DNA from: Neckera pumila
Lineage: Eukaryota > Streptophyta > Bryopsida > Hypnales > Neckeraceae
Reading direction: 5' to 3'
Assembly: GCA_963969595.1 (NCBI GenBank)
Contig: OZ018412.1
Coordinates: forward strand, 27,900,339-27,964,338
DNA length: 64,000 nt
Shown: positions 34,831 through 47,570 of the stretch, in pieces
Numbering within the stretch: the first letter of the stretch is position 1
Layout of the letters: every line of letters starts with the position of its first letter
Program-made: the position numbers and the translations under genes
Notes under the pieces: model-generated
The model's database searches: none
The model's input: the letters and a program-made list of their open reading frames with translations, nothing else
What the model was told of the DNA's origin: nothing

Positions 34831-37800
34831 CCCTTTAGTGGCACAAGTCTTGCGGGAGACAGCTAAGGAGACAGAAAAATGAAAATGTTCCGTGTCCATT
34901 GCTAGCAACAGGAACTTGTGAAGAGTGAAAGTAACCGTAAGATCTTTAGTGTTGTCGTGATTGCAGTAAACCGCAGCAGAGATTACTAAAAAACAGTTCT
35001 CCGATTGAGAGATCAAGTGGTTTGACTACAAGAAAATGAACGTTGACCATGACGGGCAGGGCATGTGCTAGTCATGGAAGTCTAATTTCGATTCAGATTG
35101 GGGTTGTAAAAAAATTCTAAAAAATTTCGAAGTGAAAGTGCAAGCTTTGTGGAATCCGAAGAAGCTTACAGACCACTCAAATTGTGCACCAATTTGCCAC
35201 AATCGAGCTTGCAATCCGGAGCACGTTGTGACAGTGCTGAAGGAAGGGCAGTTGTGCTCCATCTTTGCTGAGTTGTCAAGATGACCAACGACCAAAAGTG
35301 TAAAAATCACTGCCTTGCCCGTGTGACCGTTTCTCTTGTTTGCTGCTGCCCCATCCAAGTACGCTAGTTCGGCTGATGTCGCAGTACTGGAAATTGACGT
35401 CACATCTGAGCATGGAATGGAAATATACTAGTCAAGCTGCACAAACAAACAGTACAAAGAATGTCGAATGCTGGCTTCGTGAGCAGAATGTCCCTCTTCC
35501 AACAAAGAGCCTTATCGTCACCCACATACGGTAATTGGGAGAGCGACTACCTTCAGTTTCTAGTTCTCTGTTGTAATTGTCTGTTCTCTGTAGTTCCACC
35601 TAATTTGGTAGTATGAACTTACGCTTGAGGTATTCATGTTTTGCAGTGCCTGTGATGAAACACACAAATGCAGTACAACCATAACCTTGAAAAATAGAGC
35701 GCGGTCTCTTTGCACTACAATTTTCTCCAGAAGAGAGCAGCCACAGTTCCAGAGTGATCAAATTTCATGGGCTACTTTGCTTGCGGAGTCATCAGATATC
35801 TCGAACAACTACGGGGGAATCTTGGGTAACGAAATTGAAAACAGGGGGTTGGGCAAGAAGTTGAGGGTAAAGTTACGTAGCATTTTTGTTGTCTGCTATT
35901 TGTGGAAGCAGGCCTCGTACTTGTACATGGACATCGGGTTCTCTTTTCTTCACGTCTGCTAATTGGGATTACTGTGTATTTGTTTGTTGCTAGATGTTAC
36001 TCCCAGCTTTCATTTTTGCATACATTACCTTGGCCTATTGCTTATGTGGTCACCCTAGCACTGTTGTTCACTTCAATGACGGATCAGACATACTTCTTCT
36101 GTCTTTGGTGATAGCCGGTTTGTAATGCTTATTTTGCAATTTGCTTTCGTTCCACTTCTATCAGAGCACACCAAGTACAAGAAAAGTCAAGAGAGTGCAT
36201 CATGCAGAACAACAAAACATGAAGTAGTTGTAAGTTCATTAAAGTTAAAGAGGCGACTGCAACTTGTAAACCATCTCAACACTAATCTGTGAAGCTAGCG
36301 CTGAACCTCGTAAATGTCATCGAACCTGCTGAAGGAGAAATCGATGTGGACGCTATATGGCAGCGACTCTGGCCACAGCTACTGATACCGCCTCCGGCAA
36401 AGCTAGACCTCGTTTCTGCGATGCTTATGGGGAATGTTTCTTGATGCTATGATGCACTGTCGTTTACAAAGATTGACACTACAACCTCCCATCATTACAT
36501 ATGAACGTCCCACTATAATATTAAAAACAGTTTTCACATACATACATTTCAAGGAAAAGAAAAAGAACAAAGAACAAGAACGGGACTTCCAGCTGAGAAC
36601 ATTTGCTCATCTCTGAAGACAAGGTAAACGTCGTACAACCTTCTTCGATCCTATACTACCTACCTTCATCTAAACGCAACCACACAAGGGGAAAAAGGTG
36701 AAGCGGCTTAATCTCAAGTCTACGACAGCTCTTACGTATGTGAATTGAAAATCTATGAACCAAAATTGGCGTATAAGCCGTGGCAGTTACTGCATTGACG
36801 TTCTTGTTTACACATATTTGTGTAACTGCCATATGATAATGCTGTACACGGAAGAGTATGAAGCGGCATCGTTGAAGATGCCAACTAAAAGTACATCGCC
36901 GTCATCGTCATGAAAAGCGACATCTATTGATCATCTCCTCAGCACGTAGTGACTACGCTGGAAACAGTCGCCAGAGTGAAGGGAAATGCCTCCACATTGT
37001 GGACACACCAAATTTGTTCGCACAGCTTCCCTGCAGAATCGACACTTTCGGCGTCGCCCGGATCGAACCAGCCCGTGGACGCCGGGAACTGCTAAATGAA
37101 ATTGTGAAACAGCTCCCCGCTGTAGACTCCAAGGGCGACTCAGTTCGTCAGCAAGTTGTAACTAGAAATGTAAGTGAGAGATTGGATCCTTACCAAGCTA
37201 CTCCGCTGCAACTTTGTTTAAAATGTAACAGTTCACCACTGACGAGTCGACAAGGTAAAAGAAAATCTTATGCCACCATTTATGACTGCGTGTCTGACAG
37301 GAATAGTTCCCTCGCAGATGGTCTGCGACATCAACTCGCCTCATGAAGTCTAAATAACCTTTGTGAACAGGTGAGGTGGGCAAGTCCGTGAGTCAATTAT
37401 TGATGCGTCTTGGGACAGTGGGCCACGTTTCTGCAGGACCTGGAATAGGTGGATAGTATGTTGATAGGAAAAGGACCGCTTTCCTATCAACAAACACGAC
37501 TGAAGCAATGTCACCACTGTTGTGCATGCGCCACAGTAGTGACCCCTGGGGTTGCTTCGATAAATTCTTCAGATCCTGCAAACACTTTGGTAAACCCAGT
37601 CGCTCGCACCTAACAGTGCCAACGCCATAAGTGCCAAGTGAGTGAAGTTCCATGAGCAGTTTGACGGAGGTGAAGTAATTATCAGTGCATACCATGTGCG
37701 CCCTTCCATGCAGTCCCTCCATTAACTGCATCACTACTTCGTGTCATGTCTTGGCTTCACCTCTCCCACTTCCAACCAACGACTCCATGTATAGTGATCC

Positions 37801-40800
37801 GGTGTAGATTTGGAGGTCATAGAGATACTTCTGGCGAGCATCTGCCAAACACCACACTTTAACACCCCATCTCGTTGGTTTTCTTGGGAGATATTGTCTG
37901 ACAGGACAATATTTGCCTTTATAAGGTATTATAGTTTCGTCCACTGTGACTTCCTGGTTCAAATGCCAATTTGCTTTGAATCTCTGTTGCACTTCGCTTA
38001 CCAACTACCGCATCTTCCGCAGTCTGTCAAACTCTGCATCATTGCCGCCTACAGCTAGCACTGTATCATCTGCCACATGGAGGCATCGAGTTATGTCTTT
38101 GTATCTCCAACTAGTCATAACAGAGGATATGCTGGGGCAATAGAGAAATTCATTTCGACGGTTCCAATAACTGCGGTGGTTTGGCAACTGCTTTATGCCC
38201 ATAAGCAAGTTCACTGCAATGGAAGCTTTCAGTTCCACTTTGTCTAGGCGCCACCAGTTCGATCCTCCAAGCGGCAAGTGGGTTTCCGCATGCAACTCGC
38301 TAGCGTAGCGGTTGGTGTCCACGCAGATGCGATGTAGAGTCCTGTCACTCCAGAATCTGCTGAATAGAGCAGCCTTCGTGGGCATTCGATGGAATGGAAA
38401 GCTTGGGCCCCCTACGGGTCTCGTAAATGAAGCAGGTGGTCTCGTGAAAGCCGATTGGTTTGTGGACCACGTCTCTTCGGTATATGTCTGCAGGAAGGCC
38501 AGATGGGCTGCGGCTGCTGATATTTGGCCTTGACGTTGACCTGCTCCTAGTGTTCCAGCCTCAGCGTGCATAGGAGGCACATTCGGCATGGTGGGCTGGT
38601 TGCGCTCCTCAGTGTGGCTAGAATTGGCGCTCTCATGTCGGGGAAGTTTTGCAGACAATCGACAACGTTGACCTCGGGAAGAACTGGCTTCACCAACAGC
38701 AACCACAGCCTTGAACTGCTTTGTCAATGGCGGTTGGTCTCCACTTTGCGGTGCTGCAGATTGTGCAGTCCTTCCACAAAGTGTCATTGCACACGAAGTC
38801 AAGAAGCCCACATTCTTTCTTCCGGCGGCAGGACGACACGGTTCAGGTACAGCAGAATGTGGTCCCGGACTTCTGCTAGCAGGCACCTCGAAGGCGTTGC
38901 TGTGCAGCTGTTCAGTAGGTGGTCGATTTGATAACACCGGTTCCAGTATGCACTGTGGCAGAGGTCCGGATAGGTCTGGCAGCAGAAAAACACGTACCGT
39001 CTTCTGAAGTAATTGTGCGTAACTTTGGGTGTGCGTAACTTTGGGTGTGCGCTATTTGCAACGAAGGGGCAGTAGACGAAACAGATTTGCATGCTTCGAC
39101 CAGGGAGCCTTGGATGCACGTTTGCATGGTGCCTGCCTCCACACTGCCGCCCATTGCTGATTGGACTAGCGATGCACCAGCTTGACGAATAGCAATTGCG
39201 GTTTCGCTACCGCCCTCCAAGACGGGGGAAGTCCAGACACCTGCACTAGTGCCTTCAAAATCTTCGTCAAGACTGTAGTCCACACCCAACAAAGAACGGA
39301 GCACCGTCGAGTACAAGCTGCCAAAGGAGGAATGCCGTTGTCCCTCTCTTGTGACAAAGGGTGCCCTCCATGTACACGAAAGTCGGACTCCTCAGCGTCC
39401 GCATTAGACACTTCATTTGACGCATAGTGCTTCACCACTGCAATGCAATCAACTTCTCCGCATGGCAAGTGCACTTCTCTTCCATCGTCCAGAAGTATGG
39501 CGTACATCAATTCGCCTTTGTCGTTGCGCAGGTATGAGTGCATGACAATGCCGAGAAGCCAGAGCGGCCCCTCCACGTTGTCTTCATTGTCATTGCCGAT
39601 CATGAGAAGAGAAGTAGGGAAACGGACCGGCACTGGGTTACAAATAGCGCAGCTGCCTTCCTCTCCAGTAGATCTCGTAACAATCCACTGATCGCCTCGC
39701 CATTGCATGATACAGTTTGTGTCGGAGACGTCATTTGGAATCATTGATTCTGAGGCGTGAAAGTCGGTCGGTCCCATGAACGATGTTTGCAGTGGAGATG
39801 AGTGCCCGGGGGACAGTGGCATCTTCCCTTTCTTCTTCTCGTTTTCGTCATGAATAGTACGAGTGAGAACATCCTTCCGTTTGAGACTGGCATGATTTTT
39901 GTCATTTGAGGATATGTAACTCTGGTCCATTGATGTAGGTGGACGTGGCGTGGCAACCACATTGACTGAAACAGGTACAAGTGGGGGACGACTGGGCGGG
40001 CTTGTCATGTCTGTACTCTTCTCAGTTACTGCCCTCTCAAATGTCAGGACGGGGGTCAATGATGGTAGTCTTTCCGCTACGACCAAGCACTGGAGATGCA
40101 AATTCGACAGAGGCAGGGAAGTGCGTGCACGTCAGGCCACAAGAGGACGCGGAGCGCGTGATTTACGTCGTCACTGAACCCCTCTTGATGTCTTTCAGGT
40201 AATCTCTCTCTTCAGCCCAAAATTCGAGCACAATGATGTCTGAAGAGGAACCGTAACCCCCGTGGTGTGTCCCTCCTCTTCACACCTCTCTTTACAGTTC
40301 TCCGAAGTAATTGTCCTCTATTGAGAAGTCCTAGGATTTGTCTTGCTTGTCGATCGCTTGCGCCAACAGTGGTGGTCCAATGTCAAATAGTGTCACGAAT
40401 GTAGGGCAACCTAGAAAGTTGCAGTTCAGTTGCTGACAGAATGATGTCCATGAAAGAAATGTTTCATTCTTGGCTAGCACTGCAGCCTGTACAGTATGAT
40501 GCGAGAATGTTGAACCCCTGTCATGAACAACATAGTGAACAGTAAGAGCAGTAAGACAAAATGACAAATTTTTTCAGTGTGATTGAATGCATTATGTCAC
40601 TTTACATATTCTATAGTACAATAAGAAATCTTAGACCACAGCAGTGCTAATACGTCCTTGCAACATTTCAAATGTACAAAGGAATAAAGAGTACTACGAC
40701 AATAAGTCACGCGTGCGTCTTGCAATGAACAGAGCGTCTGACTGCTGCACATTCAAAAACTGAAGATTATACAGAACTTGTGCACACAGTTGGCCATCAA

Positions 40801-41939
40801 AATTCTTCTTCATCTACACAGGTACCAGCTGTTGGACAGAACGAGGACCACACTAGTTGTCTTCGGCATTAGTGCATGAGTACTTTGATGAAAGAAAGAG
40901 CATCTACAGCATGACAAATTTACTGTTCAAGGTCGACCTCATCTATTGCAACTCATGACAACTCACAGTACCTGTGGAGAAAGCAGACCTTCAAGTCAAC
41001 AAAAAACTACTGCGTGCTGGATACTTTCTATTCCTGTGGAACTCCTCAAATGTGGTCATACAATGAATTCAAGTGCTTCGCTATACTTCTTGTCATTTGC
41101 TCTTATGTAGAATTGAAGAGTGCCCAGCAAGTACTAGGTTTACACATTCATGAATGCATGTAGCGATGATTTCGTTCCTCCGTTCTCAAGAACCTTAGAA
41201 GAGTGTTTGCCAAGGTTCTGTACTTTCATTGCAAGATAGTTTTCATAAACATGGGCTCCTCTGCATGTGCTTGTGTGCAATCCTTGGTCATCTACATTAG
41301 GTGAGCATTCAATGTATTAGCCGGCACAAAATTGCATTTCCCATAGGTATGCATTGTGTACACCTATGCTTCACAAATTTTTTACAATTAGACATTGCTC
41401 TGTACAAAGTACTGCTTACAAGTTATAGACCTTGCAGCTGCTCCCATTCAAGCTCCTGGCGGCTTGCAAATGTATTCTAAATTGCGAGTGCACCTCTTCT
41501 TCTCAGGAAGTGACAAGTGTGAATTCAGTACAATAGAACTCCAGCACTATACCTATATAGATTGTAGTATTGCTCCATACATTTTTTTCCTTGCAACACG
41601 TATCATTTGTAATAAATGCTCTGTACAAAAAGCTGACGTAATGAAGTTGTACAGTCACAAACTGCCTACATTGCATAGAACAATTTAAAAAAAATTTGCA
41701 TCTTCAATCATGGCTTCACCGGGCACCTCCAAATTTCTTCATTTTCTGATATGTGTTCACCTTTCAATTTCTCTAAAAATCAGGTCCTTGTATTTGCATG
41801 CTGGCTAATATTTTCACAATGCACAACACTTGCACCGACCTGTACAAAAAAACCTGGATGAAAAACAGATGTTCCCTATCAGAGACAGAACTTCTCCTCT
41901 GTCCATCGTCCAAAAAACGGACGCCGGCGCGCTTAGGGG
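34831..41939 (-). mobile_element. Full-length piggyBac element, 7.1 kb, transposase decayed
   Basis: The element is bounded by TTAA at 34827-34830 and TTAA at 41940-41943. The left end reads CCCTTTAGTGGCAC and the right end, complemented, CCCCTAAGCGCGCC, giving a short imperfect TIR. The transposase gene lies inside on the minus strand (36931-40008). The 2.1 kb at 34831-36930 and the 1.9 kb at 40102-41939 hold no recognisable further gene; a 111-codon minus-strand frame at 35068-35403 has no known domain. The element is visibly richer in G and C than the surrounding DNA. The nearby 0.9-kb TTAA elements share its end pattern. Confidence 0.8.
36931..40008 (-). pseudogene. piggyBac transposase (DDE_Tnp_1_7 type) with five in-frame stops
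   Basis: This is the enzyme for cut-and-paste transposition at TTAA. From about 38937 to 36931 one frame runs without indels but is interrupted by stops at 38005-38007 (TAG), 37744-37746 (TGA), 37393-37395 (TGA), 37195-37197 (TAG) and 37162-37164 (TAG). The catalytic acids are still readable: VDETIIPYKG, CTDNYFTS and FVDRKAV. Family landmarks include NLLMGIKQLP, YLPRKPTRWGVKVW and VDVADHLRGNYS. The frame ends in a Cys-rich finger (KCRFC, then VCPQC, then CF). Upstream, a long proline/serine-rich leader changes frame twice, near 39300 and 38950. It includes a compact block, WRGDQWIVTRS through MYAILLDDGREVHLPCGEVD, that may be a Tudor/SH3-like fold. The first ATG in frame is at 40008. Confidence 0.88.
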
Positions 41940-41943
41940 TTAA

Positions 41944-43219
41944 ATGCTTCAACCTTTTGCCAAAATTTTCTTTTAGCAAATTCTTTATTTGGTGGCTTAT
42001 TCTTCTTGTATTAGAACCAATTATTTAAAATCATTTTTTTGCCAAAAAGACTATAGATTTTTAGTTTTTATTTAACCAACTTGCTAAATAATAGGTTAAC
42101 AACATTGCTTAGTCATCTTTTGAGAACCATCATATTTAGACCACAAAACTTTGTAATGTATTATTATTGTTATTATTCTTTATTGTTGTTTTCTTTGGCT
42201 GAATTGTCTTTTCTTGGAGGTCTTGAAGCTTCAATCTTTCTTTGTTAGCTCCACTGTGATTCAATATACATAATACATATTATCACTTCAAACTTATTTA
42301 AATGACGTTGTAATGTCAATGTTCATTTATTTCAAAAAATATTTTAAAATGTAAAATTTTCAACAAGCTAAGAGTATTACAAAATAATATACCTAATGAA
42401 CACTTGGAATCCATGTTCGCGATGTTTGTGTTCTAATTTGGTAATGTTTGAATAATTTTGAGAATTTCTTGTTTGTTGTGTTGATTTGGTAGTGAATGTT
42501 TTTTGCAATGTCCTCATTTCACTTCATTCTTTTTATAATATCTCCACTTATGGATACCAATTTTTATTAATCCCATTTTTTGTAACATAACTCTATGTAA
42601 GTGCAAATTGACTATTACATTGTTCAATACTTAAATTTCATCTCATTTAAACTCTCCAACTCATATCCTTTTTACAAAGAGCTCCAATTCTGGCAAATTA
42701 CTGCGACATATATTGTTTTATATATCTTTACGAATTTCACATATTGAAGTGATTATACAATATGTCACCACAAAGATTTAGAAATCAACAATGTATGGAG
42801 AATATTTCTAAGTAACAAACCTTTTTGTTCCTACAATACTAAGTAAATATAAAATATATATCTTGAAAAATAATAGTCAGTTATAATAACTTCCAAAACA
42901 CATTTATATATATTATCTAAAAGTGTGGAGCAAGATTTTTTCTTTCTATTGATCTATTTGGTTATCTTCTTTGAAGCTTCCTAAGAGATTTATTTCAATT
43001 CTTTTAGAAATGAATGCGCCTTTGGACGCACCTATAAACGTGCCTTTGGTCATTTGGACACTTAGGAGTGAATTGGATTCAATTCATCAACCAGTAGTAA
43101 AAATTGAAAATTTACCTACATTAGCAACATCCACAAAGAAACTTCTAAGGTTGATGATCTAACATTCTTCAAAAACAAGAAGCTACAATTAGAGAGTCTC
43201 TATCCATTTAAAGTAAAAA
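41944..43219. other. AT-rich DNA between the piggyBac and CACTA elements
   Basis: No gene is supported. If the broken frame at 33149-34652 once had 5' exons, they could lie in this interval, but none could be recognised. Confidence 0.45.
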
Positions 43220-43559
43220 CACTACAAGAAAATGGGCCCTTTTGTGATTGCAGAAGAATGACTTCATTCCAGTATGACTAAAATATGACTCGGGTTCTTT
43301 AATTGCACCACCGCAGAAGGATTCTACAACATCCGAGTCATCCTACAGTCACTAGTACAATTGTGGGATGAAGAGTTGATGAGGTTTGAGCTTCATCAAC
43401 TGTATTTTGTTCCCAACATTCTTGACCTTCCTATGTGGACACAATGACATTAACTATAGACATTGGAGTCATGAAAGGATATCATACCTTGTGACTGTGC
43501 TTCACTGCAAAGTGACTACGGAATGACTTCCGCGTCACCCCCAAAATACTTGCTACTTT

Positions 43560-44165
43560 GGCAGGTTTATGTTTTTAATTTTAATTTTTGTCTCTTCTTT
43601 TTCTTTTTTGTTGTTGCTGTCTTTTTATTTGTCTAATCTTTTTTTGTATCTGTGTGACTATTTTATTATGGTTAATTTTTTTGTAATTTAAAAAAATATA
43701 CTTGTTTCATCTTTTCTCTCTTATATTTTTTTGATCCTCCCTTTTTTATTTTACTTGTTTAGTTTCTTTTTTTCCCTTTCAATTTTTTGGAATTCCGTCT
43801 TGCTTGCTTGATTTCTTCAAACCCTCTTTGATTTTGCAAATTTTTGTGAACTTTGTCCATCTTCTTCTCTTCCTTTCATTTTATTTCTTGAATGTCTTTT
43901 TTATTTCTTTAGCTAAGTGGTATGTATTTGTTTGATTGTTTCATTAATTCTATTTTTCTTTAGCAAGTTTAGTTTCAAACTGTTTTTTATTTTTACTTTT
44001 GTTTTATATATTTTATTGATCTTCTCTTCTATTTTACTTATTTTTCATTTTTTTTCCTTCCAAATTTCTGGAATTCTCTCTTGTTCTCTTTATTTCTTCA
44101 AACCCTTTTTGATTTTTCTGAATTTTTTGAACTTTGTTTGTCTTTTTTTTGGTAATGGTTTCTTC
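43560..44165. repeat. T- and TTTC-rich low-complexity block inside the CACTA element
   Basis: About 600 bp are strongly pyrimidine-rich on the plus strand, with repeated TTTTTATTT, CTTCTTT and GGAATTC(T/C)(G/C)TCTTG motifs. The segment 43740-43850 resembles 44030-44130, so part of the block was duplicated. The open frame across it is a Phe/Leu/Ile-rich artefact. Confidence 0.6.
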
Positions 44166-45489
44166 TAGAGCAAAAATTTGGTAAGGTATCTTGGAAGGTC
44201 ATGCATTCCGCATGGCCTTTGCTCGTTCTTGGATATATGTTTTTCGGCTTCAGGGTCTTCTGTATGATTTCCTTTATTTTCTACAAAATTGGGAACTATA
44301 AATTCAACCAAACGGAACGCTTGTCATTAAACAATTTCTGAAAGGGTCAACTTACTCACATTTGATGTAGTCTCCATACACATACAATGAGGTACTCTGA
44401 TACTGCCGATGACAACCAAGAAGTCAAATTTTGGCCTCACATTGTGAGCAACCATTACATAATGACTTACAATGACATGACTTCTCAGTGATTACGTTGA
44501 AGTCATGAACTACCAAATACAACCACCACTTCATAGCCCCTCGCGCTTTCATTTAGTGTCCACTTTATTTACATCATGGCAAGGGCGCGCCTCAAGTTTA
44601 CAATTGCGTATGGAAAGAACAAGGACAAATACATACAATCATGTGCAGCACATTTTTATGTACACCATATACAATGAGGATGGAAAAAACTCAAAGAGGA
44701 TATTAGAAAATGTCAAATAAAATAGCCTCATTAGGAGAGATTTAAGGGCATTGGAGGGTTGTTTCAACCCTATTGTCCTTGTTGGGAACTGCTATAGGTA
44801 GTCAAAATTTTAAGAAATTAAAAAAAAAATTAAAAAATTAAAAATTAATTAAGTAATTAATTTTTTAAACATATAAATATTAACTTCTGATGTGACACAC
44901 TCTCGACCATATTATATTATGCACCTGGCAGCATTTCCAGAGTTTTCAGGGCCCAGGAACTTGTAGTCTTCCAAAGCCTTGAAATTTCTTCTTACATTCC
45001 AATTCCTTTCTTAAATTTTTTTATAACTCTTGATTTGAGGCTTGAAATCTAAAACGGATTCTTGGAGATGAAAGTGAGATTGGTTTTCCGACTCTTTTTA
45101 GTTCGAAGTTTAAGAAAATAAAATAATCTACTATACCTAATTGAGGTTTGAAATATCACTTGTAACTTAATTCTTGCGTTTTACATATCCCACATGGTTA
45201 GTCATGCCTCCTACCACCCCACTTGTATAAAAGGCTTGTCATGTCATCTCTCCATATTCACACATTAAGTAGATTTGAAATGGTGTGGACACACATGCCA
45301 AATATGATAAATGGCCTATGGTGTATGCTATTTTGTATACATATGGTGTACTATATATTTTTTTCTGGTGTGTTGTTGTGGAACTTTGAATGTTTTCATA
45401 TGTGAGTATAGAATGACTATGGAATGAAGTGGCACATGACAAATCCATTAGAATGGTGCAAAAACTCCATTGCAACTTCTAAAAGACTT

Positions 45490-45750
45490 TGAAATGACAT
45501 CCAATGTGGCTGTCTACAAAAGATGTTTAATGGGTCTATTGTGACTTCACAATGATTTCTAATTTACTTCCAAATGACTTCCAATGTGGTCGTCCATAAC
45601 AAATCTTTAATGGGTTTGTCATGATTTTTTGTTGACTTCCAAATTACTTCCGACGTGGATGTCCACGTCAAATGTTTAATGGGTCTGTCAAGACTTCATA
45701 ACAACTTCCAAATTGCTGTAAACGTGGACGTCCACGTCAGTCGCAAGGCG
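45490..45750. repeat. Subterminal tandem repeat of the CACTA element
   Basis: Units of about 69-80 bp each contain TTTAATGGGT (45526, 45606, 45675) and a version of GACTTCCAAATTACTTCC. The last two units also carry GTCCACGTCA. They lie near the right end and are probably part of the transposase-binding region. Confidence 0.65.
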
Positions 45751-46188
45751 CATGCACTTTCCTCATGGTAGCTCAGGAGCCATTTTCATAAATCCAATTT
45801 TCTTTATCACTTTAATAGAAATTGTCAGTCACCCACTTTTACATCCAAGGCTCTTCATTGTTGGTGATAATAAAAATTGAAGTCTTAAATAAACAGCTTG
45901 TCTACTATGATTCTAGGGCCTTGAACTCATTTTGCAATCAAATGTATTATAAATGTATTATGACCGCAAAGTGACTATTTTGAAGTCATATTTGGAAATT
46001 ATATATGTGGCCATTTTTTTGTACTAAAACACCTAATATTGCCATATTTTCTACCGTATACAATTTCTATATTTTGATTACAGATGAAGGAGATTTCAAT
46101 GCATCAAATTATGCATCGTTGGGATATCCTATATAAAACTTACAAAGGATGAAAGTTTTTTTGATAGGTATCTAAAATTTTTTCTTAA

Positions 46189-47092
46189 ATCCTAAATTTC
46201 CTTAATTATGTTTTCACCAAAAGCACTCCAAAAACTACCAAAATTTTTGATAAAAAAATATTTGGACAAATGTAACTATAGGATCTTTTATCCTACTGGT
46301 TTGAAAAGGATGTAGAAAAATTTCAAAAACTTCCATTGTGTAAATTGCAAGCTATTTGTGTTTGAATTGGCAAAAACCGTTTTTTTGGCTCTGCTAAAGA
46401 AAAAGGCAGTTGCACTTCACAAGATCACATTTGTATGGAAAAACCTCCAAAATGGTGGTGCTTCTTTGGATTCATTGTTCAAGGTAAATTGGCTACATGC
46501 TTGAAATTTCATTTGGAATTGTAGAATATACAGGAAAAAAATATTAAGTAGAAAGAAGTAGAGAGTGATTCAAAATACTAAGTTGTTTAGAATTAAGTTA
46601 CGGAATTGAAAAATGCCAATCTCGACATTTGTATTGTTGTAATAAACAATCTACCTCCTATGGTTTTATTTATTTTTTAAATATTAAAAATTGAGTGAAA
46701 TAGACGAATTCAAAGTTTATTTTAGTGTAGAGGATCCATAATTGCTCGCAAACTAAAACTCTTCATAACTTTCATCTCATTAATCAAAATGGAATGATTC
46801 AAAGCTTTTTGCCTATATGTAAATCTAAAAAACCAATTTCAAATTTTTGTTTTTGAAAAAAGTGATTTTTTTGATCTATCCCAATTGCTCGAGTTGATAA
46901 ACCAACTACATATTATGTAATTATTTTTTAATCATGAAGTCAAAAGTTATGAAAATTGTTAGGCCTTTAAGCTATTCATTGTCTAAATCTTGTGTAAAAA
47001 TTTCAGAGAAAAATAAATAAAAAAACTCCATTCGTAATAAGCTGCCCAAAATTGCTATATTGCCAAAAAAATGCAGCTTGGTCCTTTAGGGA
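46189..47092 (+). mobile_element. TTAA-flanked piggyBac-type MITE, type 1, diverged
   Basis: A 904-bp copy lies between TTAA at 46185-46188 and TTAA at 47093-47096. It starts ATCCTAAATTTCCTTAATT and ends GGTCCTTTAGGGA. The interior follows 1429-2343 closely, including the ATAGGATCTT motif and the GGTGGTGCTTCTTTGGATTC block. It differs near the right end, where it matches the fragment before 63568. Confidence 0.82.
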
Positions 47093-47340
47093 TTAAACAA
47101 TAAGTACGTATTGATTAGGAGATGTACATAATGAGAACATATTGTATAATCATGTGTTTCTTTTAGGCACCTGCTTCTTTTGGATGTCCGATACTTTAGG
47201 ATTGGCTTGCCCTTTTTTGAATAAAGATAGATACTTAAACTTCATCAAGGTAACTTCTATTGATGTAATAACTTTTCTTTCTTGGTTCAAAAACAACATA
47301 CAACAATCCATATATGGTTGTTTGGACCTCAAAGGATTAA

Positions 47341-47455
47341 TCCCTAAAGTTCCATGACTATATTTTCACTGAAAATGCTCAAAAATTGCCATTTTTAGAA
47401 CAAGTATTAGATTTTTGAGAAAAACTTTTTTGACACATTTTACAATACATCTAAA
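47341..47455 (+). mobile_element. Truncated left end of a type 1 piggyBac-type MITE
   Basis: TTAA at 47337-47340 is followed by TCCCTAAAGTTCCATGACTA. About 115 bp then match the type 1 left end (compare 12437-12550) before similarity stops. Only 244 bp separate it from the previous full copy. Confidence 0.7.
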
Positions 47456-47570
47456 AGTACGCCAAAAGTATGTTGATCATTTTTCAACTCTAGGACTTCA
47501 TGGAAAAGAGATAACTCATTTGCAAATTAGGAAAAATTTACACCTATACAAAACATTGGAATTAAGGATA

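Larger units (their letters stand above)
43220..46026. mobile_element. Non-autonomous CACTA (En/Spm-type) element, 2.8 kb
   Basis: The left end is the textbook CACTACAAGAAAATGGGCCC. The right end, GGCCATTTTTTTGTACTA, is a decayed inverted counterpart. A 3-bp AAA lies directly outside each end (43217-43219 and 46027-46029), as expected for CACTA target duplications. Many copies of ATGACTTC and its complement GAAGTCAT crowd both ends, which matches the subterminal repeats that CACTA transposases bind. No TNPA or TNPD-like coding sequence was found, so it depends on an outside transposase. The interior has a pyrimidine-rich block (about 43560-44165). Confidence 0.75.

Noticed and set aside
39049..40101. 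A separate host gene upstream of the transposase
   Set aside because: The frames feed into the transposase region with two frame changes, and Pro/Ser-rich leaders are common in piggyBac proteins. It is simpler to treat it as the transposase N-terminus.
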